In this document: positions 1 through 7,214 of the stretch, in pieces
Numbering within the stretch: position 1 is the first letter of the stretch
Layout of the letters: the number at the start of each line of letters is the position of its first letter
Assembly (NCBI GenBank): GCA_020024235.1
Contig: JAHHUA010000037.1
Location: forward strand, 1 to 13,213
DNA from: Oscillospiraceae bacterium
Lineage (GTDB): Bacteria; Bacillota; Clostridia; Oscillospirales; Ruminococcaceae
Reading direction: 5' to 3'
Length of the DNA: 13,213 nucleotides
Translations under genes and position numbers: made by a program
Notes under the pieces: generated by a model
Seen by the model: only the letters and a program-made list of their open reading frames with translations
Database searches by the model: none
Told to the model about the DNA's origin: nothing

Positions 1-14
1 AAAACATATAATAT

Positions 15-23
15 AAGGAGGTG
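15..23 (+). promoter_or_regulatory. Ribosome binding site of the PadR gene, decides its start
   Basis: AAGGAGGTG is a near-perfect Shine-Dalgarno sequence. The in-frame GTG at 21 is part of this motif and so cannot be the start. The ATG at 30 lies 6 bases downstream and is the better start. Confidence 0.85.
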
Positions 24-29
24 AACAAT

Positions 30-344
30 ATGAGTTTTCAAATAGGAGGAGCCATTTTAGATTTTGTTGTTTTAAGTATATTAAAAAACAAGGATGAATA
101 TGGGTATATTATTACTCAGGAGGTTAGGGAAATATTAGATATATCTGAAACTACCATGTATCCGGCTTTAAAAAGACTGGAAAAATCGGGGATTCTCACC
201 ACATATGATATGCCATATCAGGGAAGAAACCGCAGATACTATAAAATTACCGAGGAAGGTACTGCCGCTTTAAATAATTATATCACTGAGTGGAAATCTT
301 TTGAATTAAATATAAATAAATTATTGGAGGGAAATAATATATGA
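30..344 (+). CDS. PadR family transcriptional regulator
   Basis: A 104-residue DNA-binding repressor of the PadR family (short, single-domain type). The first ~75 residues form the winged helix: a helix beginning GGAILDFVVLSILK, then DEYGYIITQEV and the recognition segment SETTMYPALKRLEKSGIL, which is the PadR hallmark. The wing follows as GRNRRYYKITEEG, and a short helical tail (LNNYITEWKSF) probably serves dimerisation. The start is the ATG at 30, because the GTG at 21 lies inside the ribosome binding site. Its TGA stop overlaps the ATG of the next gene by four bases (ATGA), so translation is probably coupled. PadR genes next to HAAS/DUF1700 and DUF4097 genes are a recurring Firmicutes arrangement, and the regulator probably controls its own operon in response to envelope stress or a ligand. 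The inducer cannot be read from the sequence. Confidence 0.93.
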   Translation: MSFQIGGAILDFVVLSILKNKDEYGYIITQEVREILDISETTMYPALKRLEKSGILTTYDMPYQGRNRRYYKITEEGTAALNNYITEWKSFELNINKLLEGNNI

Positions 345-943
345 CAAAAGAACAGTATTTTAATGAATTATATGGGTGTCTTAACAAATTATCACAAGAG
401 GAAATAAACGAGGCAATAAATTTTTACAAGGAATATGCAGATGAGGCAGGATTTAACACATATCAGGAAATGTCTGAACATTTTGGAACACCACAAAATT
501 TAGCATCAAAAATTTATGCGGACACTGCTGTAAAAATAATGAAAAATCCTTATAAAAAATCAGACAGCAAAAAAAATAATGTTGGAAAAGGATTTTTAAT
601 AGGTTTAGCCGCTTTATTTTCACTTCCGCTTACTTTTCCGCTGGCTATTGTGGCACTATCATTGCTTTTCGTATTGGCAGTTGTAATAATTTCTGTGGTT
701 TTTGCCATAGGCTTCGCTATATTTTCAATAGGTGCAACGGGAATTTCTATGTTTTTCTTATCCTTTAGATATATAGTTCCGTTTATGCCAACTGCCTGGC
801 TGAGAATGTTGGGTGCAGGATTATTTTTAATCGGAATTACCATAGGATTATTATGGCTTGCTTCTTTAGCTGTAAAATATATTCTAAAATTTGCCACATT
901 GCTTATTTCTAAAATCGTAAACAGGAGGACCAATCATGAATAA
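341..943 (+). CDS. DUF1700 / HAAS-domain membrane protein
   Basis: A 200-residue protein. Residues 1-60 match the HAAS signalling domain (TKEQYFNELYGCLNKLSQEE, then EAINFYKEYADEAG and a small HFGTP motif), a helical domain found on PadR-linked membrane proteins. From about residue 82 the chain is strongly hydrophobic, with three or four likely transmembrane helices (roughly 83-110, 110-145 and 155-185), ending in a basic tail (KIVNRRTNHE). The gene overlaps the PadR stop by four bases, and its own end overlaps the DUF4097 start by eight, so the three genes are one transcript. The family probably works as a membrane partner or sensor for the PadR regulator, but the biochemical role is not established. 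The family assignment is firm and the function is inferred. Confidence 0.88.
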   Translation: MTKEQYFNELYGCLNKLSQEEINEAINFYKEYADEAGFNTYQEMSEHFGTPQNLASKIYADTAVKIMKNPYKKSDSKKNNVGKGFLIGLAALFSLPLTFPLAIVALSLLFVLAVVIISVVFAIGFAIFSIGATGISMFFLSFRYIVPFMPTAWLRMLGAGLFLIGITIGLLWLASLAVKYILKFATLLISKIVNRRTNHE

Positions 944-1895
944 AAAATTATTTATTGTTATTATGTCATTAATTATAACAGGAAGTTTTTTTATGTTTGC
1001 TGGAAGAGGATTTGAAGTGGTTTTTGGTATAAATAACAAGGTTGATTCCAGACTTTTTAATGAAAATACCATAAATCTGGAAAAATTTGATAATATTGAT
1101 ATTTCTTCCGGTTTAGGAAATATTATTATTGAACATGGTGAAAATTACTCTTTATTTTACAAACTTAATCCAAATGAAAAGATAATAAAATCTGAAGTTG
1201 ACGGAGATACTTTTTACTTTAATACAGAATATAGATTTACAAACTATTTTAGACCAAGAAAAAATTATGATTATAAAATTGTTATAACTGTACCTAAATC
1301 TGTAAAGCTGGATAAAATTAATATTAAAAACTCTATCGGAGATATAAATATGTCCAAAATTCCTGCTGATGAATATTACATTGACACATCTTTGGGAAAT
1401 ATTATACTTAAAGATGTAGAAGCTAACAAAGTTAATGTAACGGCCTCTACCGGAGATATAGATATATCTGATATTTCTGCTGATGAGTATTATATTAATA
1501 ACTCTTTGGGAGATATTTCTCTTAAAAATGCAAAGGCTGACAATGTTACTATATCAGCCTCTGCCGGAGAAATAACTGCTACTAATGCAAATATTAAAAA
1601 TATTAATGCTAGCAATGATATGGGTGATATAAAACTTGAGGGTAATTTTGAAAATGCTGATTTAAAATTATCTACCGGAGATTGCGAAATCAGTGGAACA
1701 GTTAAAAATAAAGCAGAAATTCACAATTCCATGGGTGATATAAATATTGATCTTCCGGATCCTAAAATAGATGCATCGGTTTCCATGGGTGATATTTATT
1801 ATAAAAATAAATATTCAGGTAAACATTTAAAAACCGATAATGGTAGTTTTACTTTAGAAATAAAATCAAGTATGGGTGATATAAATATTCGCTAA
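936..1895 (+). CDS. DUF4097 family beta-strand repeat protein
   Basis: A 319-residue protein that begins with a hydrophobic segment (residues ~4-24, after MNKK), acting as signal peptide or membrane anchor, so most of the chain is probably outside the cell. From about residue 50 on it is a run of short beta repeats built on the motif S-x-G-[DN]-I: SLGNI, SIGDI, SLGNI, STGDI, SLGDI, SAGEI, DMGDI, STGDC, SMGDI, SMGDI, SMGDI. This pattern is typical of DUF4097 proteins, which should fold as a parallel beta solenoid. No catalytic motif is visible. It starts eight bases inside the end of the DUF1700 gene, with AGGAGG just upstream (922-927), and ends the operon. DUF4097 proteins with PadR and HAAS partners are usually described as putative adhesin-like or envelope stress proteins, which is inference only. 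Confidence 0.9.
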   Translation: MNKKLFIVIMSLIITGSFFMFAGRGFEVVFGINNKVDSRLFNENTINLEKFDNIDISSGLGNIIIEHGENYSLFYKLNPNEKIIKSEVDGDTFYFNTEYRFTNYFRPRKNYDYKIVITVPKSVKLDKINIKNSIGDINMSKIPADEYYIDTSLGNIILKDVEANKVNVTASTGDIDISDISADEYYINNSLGDISLKNAKADNVTISASAGEITATNANIKNINASNDMGDIKLEGNFENADLKLSTGDCEISGTVKNKAEIHNSMGDINIDLPDPKIDASVSMGDIYYKNKYSGKHLKTDNGSFTLEIKSSMGDINIR

Positions 1896-1930
1896 ATAAA
1901 ATCAGTTAATGTATTTTATACAATAAATAT

Positions 1931-2020
1931 CCACCGGCTTAGCTGAAAGAGTAAAATGAAAGTAGGCACTTTTCGTGTCTGCTTTCATTTTACTCTTTCA
2001 ACATAGTTGGTGGTTTTCTT
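1931..2020 (+). terminator. Very long hairpin with U-rich tail after the PadR operon
   Basis: Bases 1944-1962 pair perfectly with 1982-2000 (19 bp). The stem continues through 1963-1969/1975-1981 with two G-T wobbles, giving 26 pairs around a 5-base loop (1970-1974). An outer stem pairs CCACCGG (1931-1937) with TTGGTGG (2007-2013) across an internal loop, and TTTTCTTTAT follows. It fits an intrinsic terminator for the + strand operon. It is longer than usual, so it could instead be a small palindromic repeat element that also terminates transcription. Confidence 0.7.
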
Positions 2021-2060
2021 TATACAAAAACCCCTATGACTTCAAAATTGAAATCATAGG
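2020..2060 (-). terminator. Intrinsic terminator downstream of the Nudix gene
   Basis: Read on the - strand, CCTATGA (2060-2054) pairs with TCATAGG (2039-2033), with further inner pairing TTCA/TGAA across one mismatch. The run GGGGTTTTTG follows directly. This is a convincing stop for the dnaG-rpoD-rrf2-Nudix transcript, about 95 bases past the Nudix stop codon. Confidence 0.75.
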
Positions 2061-2126
2061 AGTATTTAGTTCAACCTTCTCAGTAGAGTATTTTGTATTT
2101 TGTTTTACACATATTATGACAGTGTT

Positions 2127-2147
2127 TTTCAGTTCGACAAACTGAAA
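2127..2147. repeat. Small perfect hairpin just after the Nudix stop codon
   Basis: TTTCAGTT (2127-2134) and AACTGAAA (2140-2147) pair perfectly around the loop CGACA. It lies 5 bases past the end of the Nudix gene. There is no clear T-tract on the - strand, so it may protect the mRNA 3' end rather than terminate. The role is uncertain. Confidence 0.4.
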
Positions 2148-2152
2148 TTTGC

Positions 2153-2629
2153 TCACTCAACCTCTGTGCGGATAGTAAACACATCGGGAAGATTGAAAAT
2201 GTCCTTTTTCAAGAACAATGGGTAGAAATACTCGTCCTTTAATCTTTCAAACTCAAGCCATTCAAAAATGTGTGTGTGGTGACCTTCGTTTGCAGTAAAA
2301 TTCTTTCCCCTCAACAGCAAATCAGTATCGGTTATGTCCATCAAAAAGTAAATGCAGAGTTCGTGATAGTGCAAATTGTCAACATCTTCTTTAAAAAATG
2401 CTTGATTGAGCCAAAGAGGGCGGGAAATCTTAGGAGTAACACCCAATTCTTCTTGAATCTCCCTAATAACCGCATTTTCTGCTGTTTCACCTATCGCAAC
2501 TCTTCCGCCAGGCAAATAGTAATACGGTGACCTTTCATCGTGCATTGCCAAAATTTTTCCGTCAGAAATCATCATAGCACATACTCTATAATTAAATTTC
2601 TGATTATCTGTTTTGAAAGATATATCCAT
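2153..2629 (-). CDS. Nudix hydrolase
   Basis: A 158-residue protein of the Nudix superfamily, which hydrolyses nucleoside diphosphates linked to another group using Mg2+ or Mn2+. The Nudix box is complete at about residues 41-64: G-x5-E-x7-REIQEELGV, with the catalytic helix REIQEEL. The N-terminal strands (NYRVCAMMISDGKILAMHD) and the YYYLPGG entry to the box are normal, and the length is typical for a single-domain enzyme. The substrate cannot be told from sequence. A GGAAGGA stretch about 9 bases before the ATG may be the ribosome binding site. The stop is TGA, and another in-frame stop follows soon after, which shows that TGA terminates in this genome. It lies 64 bases after the Rrf2-type gene and is probably the last gene of the dnaG-rpoD transcript. 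Confidence 0.93.
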   Translation of the reverse strand: MDISFKTDNQKFNYRVCAMMISDGKILAMHDERSPYYYLPGGRVAIGETAENAVIREIQEELGVTPKISRPLWLNQAFFKEDVDNLHYHELCIYFLMDITDTDLLLRGKNFTANEGHHTHIFEWLEFERLKDEYFYPLFLKKDIFNLPDVFTIRTEVE

Positions 2630-2693
2630 CCTTTTATCCTTCCGTCAAATTCTGATTTTTCGTTTTCTTAAGGGGGGTATTAACCCACTTTTT

Positions 2694-3104
2694 TTAATTT
2701 TCAGATATTAAATCTGCGAAACTTACTTTAGATAATTTATCATGTACCATTTGAGTTATTTCACAATATACTTTTTGAACAGGACATTTTCCTGAATATT
2801 TAGATTTGTGAAAACATTTAAAACCCGGATTTAAACAGCGTGACATAAATAAACTGCCTTCAACTGTTTCAATTACATCACAAAGTGTTATTTCAGAGGG
2901 GTCTTTTGCCAATTCATAACCGCCGTTTATACCACGGTATGATTTAACTATATCGGCTGCTACTAATTTTCTGAGAATTTTTAAAGAAAATCTCGGTGTT
3001 ACTTCTGTTTCCTTAGATATTTCTTTTGCCCCAAGCTTTGTGGTATGTTTTGAAAGACACATTACTATTCTTACTGCGTAATCCGCTTCTAGCGTAATTT
3101 GCAT
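2694..3104 (-). CDS. Rrf2 family (IscR-like) transcriptional regulator
   Basis: A 136-residue winged-helix regulator. The N-terminus (MQITLEADYAVRIVMCLS), the helix-turn-helix region (AKEISKETEVTPRFSLKILRKL) and the wing (SYRGINGGYELAKDPSEITL) are all characteristic of Rrf2. Four cysteines near the C-terminal half, at about positions 90, 97, 107 and 114, include the three that in IscR- and NsrR-type members bind an iron-sulfur cluster. The spacing (C-x6-C-x9-C) differs from E. coli IscR but is within the variation of the family, so redox, NO or iron-sulfur sensing is likely though not proven. AAGGAGA precedes the ATG at good spacing. Only 33 bases separate it from rpoD, with no terminator between, so it is probably cotranscribed with dnaG-rpoD. 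No isc/suf genes are adjacent in the window. Confidence 0.92.
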   Translation of the reverse strand: MQITLEADYAVRIVMCLSKHTTKLGAKEISKETEVTPRFSLKILRKLVAADIVKSYRGINGGYELAKDPSEITLCDVIETVEGSLFMSRCLNPGFKCFHKSKYSGKCPVQKVYCEITQMVHDKLSKVSFADLISEN

Positions 3105-3137
3105 AAAAATATACTTCTCCTTTTATATTTATAAAAA

Positions 3138-4220
3138 TTAATCCAGTAAATCCTTAAGTTTTTTGGCACGACTTGGGTGTCTTAACTTTCTTAAAGCTTT
3201 AGCTTCAATTTGACGAATTCTCTCACGAGTTACATTAAATTCCTTGCCCACTTCTTCCAAGGTTCTGCTTCTGCCGTCTTCCAATCCAAAACGGAGCTTC
3301 AAAACCTTGGCTTCTCTCAAAGTTAATGTTGCCAAAACATCATTAAGCTGTTCTCTGAGCAAAGTATGAGATGCCGCATCGGCAGGTGCAGGAGCTTTTT
3401 CATCTTCAATAAAATCACCCAAATGGCTGTCTTCTTCCTCACCTATAGGTGTTTCTAAAGATACGGGTTCCTGTGCCACACGCATAATTTCCCTTACTTT
3501 TTCAACAGGCATTTTAATTTCTGCAGCTATATCTTCAGCAGATGGGTCATGTCCGTTTTTATGAAGGAGCTGTGAGCTTGCTTTTTTAACACGGTTAATG
3601 GTTTCAACCATATGAACAGGAATACGAATAGTTCTGGCTTGATCTGCAATAGCTCTAGTAATGGCTTGTCTTATCCACCAAGTGGCATATGTGGAAAATT
3701 TAAAGCCCTTAGTATAGTCAAATTTTTCCACAGCTTTAATAAGCCCCAAATTACCTTCCTGAATCAAATCCAAAAAGTGCATACCTCTGCCTACATATTT
3801 TTTGGCAATGCTGACTACCAAACGAAGGTTTGCTTCTACCAATTTTTTTCTGGCTTCAATATCCCCTTCCAGCATTTTTTTTGCATATTCTGTTTCATCT
3901 TCGGGGGAAAGAAGAGGAACCTTACCTATATCTTTCAAATAAACTTTTACTGGGTCATCAATGCTGATACCTTCAACGGAAAAAGCAAGATCCAAATCTT
4001 TTGGATCGGTTTTGTCATCATCTGTAATATCAATAGGAGATATGTCATCAATTATCTCAATGTTGCAGTTTTCCAAAGTATCATAGAATTTATCAAGCTG
4101 ATCACCATCATAATTGATGTCATCCAAAAAACCTTCTATTTCCTTTGTGGTGAGTTTGCCTTTCTGTTTTCCTTGTTCCAATAATTCGTGCAAAGATGCC
4201 TTTTTTTCTTTCATTGCCAA
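3138..4220 (-). CDS. rpoD: RNA polymerase primary sigma factor (sigma-70/SigA)
   Basis: The housekeeping sigma factor that directs RNA polymerase to -10/-35 promoters. At 360 residues it is the usual Firmicutes SigA length (short region 1.1, no long insertion). Region 1.1 is residues ~1-75 ([21 protein letters not shown]). Region 1.2 follows around [16 protein letters not shown]. Region 2 contains [16 protein letters not shown], the core-binding [18 protein letters not shown] and the melting segment [17 protein letters not shown]. Region 3 begins [13 protein letters not shown], and region 4 ends with [30 protein letters not shown]. The start is TTG at 4220, seven bases after AGGAGGA (4228-4234). 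An ATG at 4214, two codons on, is possible but less well spaced. The ribosome binding site overlaps the dnaG stop codon, so the genes are 12 bases apart and tightly coupled, as in the conserved dnaG-rpoD order of Firmicutes. Confidence 0.98.
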   Translation of the reverse strand: MAMKEKKASLHELLEQGKQKGKLTTKEIEGFLDDINYDGDQLDKFYDTLENCNIEIIDDISPIDITDDDKTDPKDLDLAFSVEGISIDDPVKVYLKDIGKVPLLSPEDETEYAKKMLEGDIEARKKLVEANLRLVVSIAKKYVGRGMHFLDLIQEGNLGLIKAVEKFDYTKGFKFSTYATWWIRQAITRAIADQARTIRIPVHMVETINRVKKASSQLLHKNGHDPSAEDIAAEIKMPVEKVREIMRVAQEPVSLETPIGEEEDSHLGDFIEDEKAPAPADAASHTLLREQLNDVLATLTLREAKVLKLRFGLEDGRSRTLEEVGKEFNVTRERIRQIEAKALRKLRHPSRAKKLKDLLD

Positions 4221-4232
4221 AATACATTCCTC

Positions 4233-5978
4233 CTATTTACGCTTTTTTTGTATCTTACTCATAAGCTCCTCCGGGGACGATTCCAAAATCGCCTTGGGAT
4301 TCATGAAAAGATCAAATTCTTTAATTGTTTTTATATTTTCTTCCATTAAAGTTAAATCACCGTTAACTGCACTGTTTTTTGCCAATATATAACTTATATG
4401 GGACATTTGTTCATCATTTAAAACAGTTCCTAAATAATTTATATCAATGGATTTTCCTTCAGAAAGTCTTTCATATATGATACGATATATCTCTCTGTTA
4501 AAATCAGTGATAAAATTTTCGGGTTTTATATCCGATATTTTCTTCCGAAAATCCTGATTTCGGATAAGCATACTCATCAGCATATCCTCCGCCAAAGCAT
4601 ATTTAATATATTTTGCACGGTTGGGATCACGATTTTTTAAAGGAATATTGTCAGTATACATTTTTATATCCTGTTTTTCAATATAATTTTTTCGATTTTC
4701 ATGTTTTTTTACAAGATTTATAACTTGTTCATTTATTGCTCCACGGTCAATCTCCAATTTTTCCGACACTCGAGTTATATAAATATCTCTTTCCACAGGT
4801 GAAGGTATTTCTGCAATATATTTGCAAAAGTCATTTACAAATCCCAGTTTTCCGTGAGGAGTTTCCAAATCATAATTTTCAGCTATTTTTCCCAATGCGT
4901 AATCAGTGGAGCCTGCACTGCCCTCCACTAAAAGCTTAAATCTGACAGCACCGTTTTTCTTTATAAATTCATCGGGGTCTTTAGCTCCGGGTATGGATAT
5001 AACCTTTACCTTTATATCTGTTTCTTCAAAGATTTTTATAGCTTTGGCTGTAGCTTTTTGTCCTGCTTCATCGGAGTCATAACAAAGTGCCACTTCATTG
5101 CGGTAGCTGTTTATAAGTCTTGCCTGCTGGGAGGTAAGTGCTGTACCTAAAGTTGCCACAGCATTGTCAAATCCTGCTTGGTGCATGGATATTACATCCA
5201 TATAACCTTCGGACAGGATAAACAACGGCTGTTTGCTGGATTTAGCAAGATTTAATGCAAAAAGATTATTGCTTTTTTTAAATACAGGAGTATCACCTGA
5301 ATTTAGATATTTAGGTCCGTCGCCTTTTAATATACGCCCACCGAAGGCTATGACATTTCCTCTTAAATCTATTATGGGAAAAATAATTCTGTTTCGGAAA
5401 ACATCATAATATTTTTTATTTCCGCCGGGTTTAACCACAAATGCCGATGACAGTGCATAATCACTGAAACCTTTTTTTGAAAGATAATTATATAGCCTGT
5501 CCCAACTGTCAGGAGCATAACCTAATCCGAATTTTCCTATGGTTTTGCCTGAAAGTCCTCGGTTTAAAAGATAATTTAAAGCATCTGTCCCCTCATTTGA
5601 ACGAAGTAGACTGTGATAAAATCTGGCTGTTTCTTTGTTTATTTCCAAAATTTCCTTTTTCAGCCTTATCATACGGTCATTTTGACTGTCCTCCGGCACC
5701 GGGACACCGATTTTTTCCGCTAAAAATTTAATAGCTTCCAAATATTCAATATTTTCGATTTTTTTTATGAATGTAACTGCATCCCCACCTGTACCTCAGC
5801 CATAGCAGTAAAAAGACTGGGTATCAGGATACACAGTAAATGAAGGAGATTTTTCCGAATGAAAAGGACAAAGTCCCTTGTAAACTCGGGAAGCTTTTTT
5901 TAAATCCACATAAGATGATATAATGGAAACGATATCGCATTTATATTTTAAATCTTCTATAAAACTTTCCGAAATCAC
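4233..5978 (-). CDS. dnaG: DNA primase DnaG with an in-frame TGA at a zinc-ligand position
   Basis: Primase makes the RNA primers for replication and works with the DnaB helicase. Read through the TGA at 5796-5798, the gene is 581 residues, a normal Firmicutes length. The N-terminal CHC2 zinc-binding domain shows C37-P-F-H40, then F-Y-C58-Y-G followed by TGA as codon 61 and GTGGDAVTF. The TGA is therefore the fourth zinc ligand of C-x2-H-x17-C-x2-C. The TOPRIM catalytic core is intact (LSEGYMD at ~256-261, YDSDEAG at ~300-306), and a C-terminal helicase-binding region runs to the end. The parts before and after the TGA are in the same frame, with no other stop and no indel. The start is GTG at 5978, with AAGGAGG (5988-5994) nine bases upstream, and a TATAAT-like -10 lies at 6012-6017. 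rpoD follows 12 bases later. The TGA may be selenocysteine, suppressed to Cys, or a mutation/sequence error. If it stops translation, only 60 residues are made and any internal restart would lack the zinc finger. Confidence 0.93.
5766..5787 (-). promoter_or_regulatory. SECIS-like hairpin directly after the dnaG TGA
   Basis: In the mRNA, GGAUG (nt 12-16 after the UGA; 5784-5780) pairs with CAUUC (nt 23-27; 5773-5769), including one G-U pair, around the loop CAGUUA (nt 17-22). Two further pairs below a G-A mismatch (nt 9-10 with 29-30) extend the stem. Bacterial SECIS elements lie within the coding region with the apical loop at about this distance, and a G-U in the loop is expected. The stem is short and pairing of this size can occur by chance. 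Confidence 0.35.
5796..5798 (-). other. In-frame TGA codon 61 of dnaG, possible selenocysteine
   Basis: This single TGA interrupts dnaG at the position where DnaG proteins carry the last Cys of the zinc finger (consensus around it: CFGCGAGGD; here CYG, TGA, GTGGD). Cys-to-TGA at a metal-binding CxxC is the classic pattern of a selenocysteine codon, but one base change from TGC or TGT gives the same picture. No selC, selA, selB or selD is in the window. Confidence 0.55.
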
Positions 5979-6053
5979 AAGTATAAACCTCCTTATAACA
6001 TATTACTTTATATTATACGCATAACTTTGCCGAAATCCTCTTTTTTGCAAAAA

Positions 6054-6680
6054 TTATTTTTCCGGAATATAATCATAGTATTTATTTTCTTCAAAAACTT
6101 TTGTAGCACCTGAAGTAATTTCTGTAATTTCTTTTTTAAAGCTGTCTAAATATTTATCTTTTAAAAGAAGTTTGAGTTTAACTGTTTGTTCAAAAACACT
6201 GTCCAATGTTTTTATATAATATCGAGGCAGAATATATGTAATTTTACCATATAAACCATAATCTATATCCAGTGAAACTTCTGTACAGGGTGACATAGTT
6301 TTTATAAAGGATGCATCCACTGCAATTTTTGCCCCATGGGAATAAGCTCTCACCAGTCCTCCTGCCCCTAAAAGAGTACCTCCAAAATATCTGGTAACTA
6401 CAACACAAACATCAGTTAAACCTTCTTTTTGAAGTACATCTAAAACAGGTATACCTGCAGTTCCCTGAGGTTCTCCGTCATCAGAATATCGTTTTATCTG
6501 TCCATCTCTTAAAATATAAGCATAGACATTATGGGTAGCATCCCAGTGTTCTTCCCTTTTTCTGTTTATAAACGAAAGAGCTTCTTCTTCGCTTTCCACA
6601 TGGGTAAGATAGCCGATAAATCGGGATTTTTTCTCTGTAAATTCGTCTTTTCCTTCGCCTTCTGTGGTAATGTACTCCAT
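6054..6680 (-). CDS. YigZ family protein (IMPACT/UPF0029)
   Basis: A 208-residue protein of the YigZ/IMPACT family. The N-terminal UPF0029 domain (~1-120) shows EFTEKKSRFIGYL near the start, HWDATHNVYAYIL, the diagnostic RYSDDGEPQGTAGIP, and VVVTRYFGGTLLGAGGLVRAYS. The C-terminal ~70 residues form a ferredoxin-like domain (YGLYGKITYILPRY and following) of the DUF1949 type. Full-length family members are ~200-215 residues, so it is complete. The eukaryotic homologue IMPACT regulates translation through GCN1, but the bacterial role is unsettled, and older automatic names such as Xaa-Pro dipeptidase are unsupported. AGGAGG lies a few bases before the ATG at 6680. It follows rpmE on the same strand after a GC-rich hairpin and is probably transcribed separately or by read-through. 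Confidence 0.94.
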   Translation of the reverse strand: MEYITTEGEGKDEFTEKKSRFIGYLTHVESEEEALSFINRKREEHWDATHNVYAYILRDGQIKRYSDDGEPQGTAGIPVLDVLQKEGLTDVCVVVTRYFGGTLLGAGGLVRAYSHGAKIAVDASFIKTMSPCTEVSLDIDYGLYGKITYILPRYYIKTLDSVFEQTVKLKLLLKDKYLDSFKKEITEITSGATKVFEENKYYDYIPEK

Positions 6681-6710
6681 AAGTGCCTCCTTTTACTATA
6701 TAGCGAATTA

Positions 6711-6736
6711 GGGCGGTGCATTTTATTGCACCGCCC
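6711..6736 (-). terminator. GC-rich hairpin between rpmE and the YigZ gene
   Basis: GGGCGGTGCA (6711-6720) pairs perfectly with TGCACCGCCC (6727-6736) around a 6-base loop, starting 20 bases past the rpmE stop. The tail on the - strand (TAATTCGC) is poor in T, so it is a strong hairpin but an imperfect intrinsic terminator. It may act as an attenuator. Confidence 0.55.
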
Positions 6737-6756
6737 TCATTAGTTTTGTATAATAA

Positions 6757-6963
6757 TTACTTATTATTGATTCCAAAACGCTTATTAAATCTGTCTACAC
6801 GACCGCCTGTATCAACCAATTTTTGTTTGCCTGTGAAGAACGGATGGCATTTAGAACAAATTTCTACTTTGATATCTTCCTTAGTAGAGCTAGTTTCTAT
6901 AACCTCACCACAAGCACAAGTAATTGTTGTTGGCTTGTAATCAGGATGAATTCCCTTTTTCAT
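6757..6963 (-). CDS. rpmE: 50S ribosomal protein L31 (zinc-binding type)
   Basis: A 68-residue large-subunit ribosomal protein. The opening [11 protein letters not shown] and the end [22 protein letters not shown] are diagnostic for L31. The four cysteines, C-A-C in the first third and C-S-K-C before HPFFTG, mark the zinc-binding C+ form, as opposed to the cysteine-free paralogue made under zinc starvation. The start is the ATG at 6963, where the conserved sequence begins, preceded by AAAGAGGTGA at good spacing; in-frame sequence further upstream is not L31-like. It is a single gene with its own promoter (7010-7051) and a hairpin downstream. Confidence 0.97.
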   Translation of the reverse strand: MKKGIHPDYKPTTITCACGEVIETSSTKEDIKVEICSKCHPFFTGKQKLVDTGGRVDRFNKRFGINNK

Positions 6964-7009
6964 TGTATATTTCACCTCTTTCAATCCAATATACATATAT
7001 AACATTGAT

Positions 7010-7051
7010 ATTTTATCATATCGTATAATAAAATGCAAGTGTTTTTGTCAA
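7010..7051 (-). promoter_or_regulatory. Probable rpmE promoter
   Basis: On the - strand, TTGCAT (7038-7033) and TAAAAT (7015-7010) are 17 bases apart, and TGA directly before the -10 gives an extended -10. A second, consensus TTGACA (7051-7046) lies just upstream and could pair with the TATACG/TTATAC stretch. Both are vegetative sigma-A type and about 50-75 bases before the gene. Confidence 0.6.
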
Positions 7052-7139
7052 TTTTTTTAATTTAATTATCAGAACTTACATAAAAACTAAAATATCAGCT
7101 TACTTTATAGCAGTAAAATCATTTTGTTTTAAATAATTT

Positions 7140-7180
7140 ATTAAAAATAAAGGCAGTATTATATTAATATATACTGCCCT
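7140..7180 (-). terminator. Intrinsic terminator downstream of purC
   Basis: GGCAGTAT (7152-7159) pairs with ATACTGCC (7171-7178) around an AT-only loop. On the - strand TTTATTTTTAA follows. It lies about 35 bases past the purC stop. Confidence 0.75.
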
Positions 7181-7214
7181 TATATTCTTAAAACATAATT
7201 AAAAAATATATTTT

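Noticed and set aside
7..12. TATAAT as the -10 box of the PadR operon
   Set aside because: Transcription would begin at the ribosome binding site itself; in an AT-rich window the match is probably chance, and the -35 would lie outside the window.
342..344. Genome-wide reassignment of TGA to an amino acid, to explain the dnaG TGA
   Set aside because: The PadR gene, the Nudix gene, the ABC ATPase and the permease all end naturally in TGA at family-typical lengths, so TGA is a normal stop here.
2668..2695. Terminator between the Rrf2 and Nudix genes
   Set aside because: The GGGT/ACCC stem is only four pairs, and the T-run is on the + strand side, where no transcript is expected.
5742..5798. 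Frameshift in dnaG splitting it into two genes
   Set aside because: Both parts lie in the same frame (5978 minus 5741 is a multiple of three) and the intervening codons read GTGGDAVTF, as expected for DnaG. Only the TGA interrupts.
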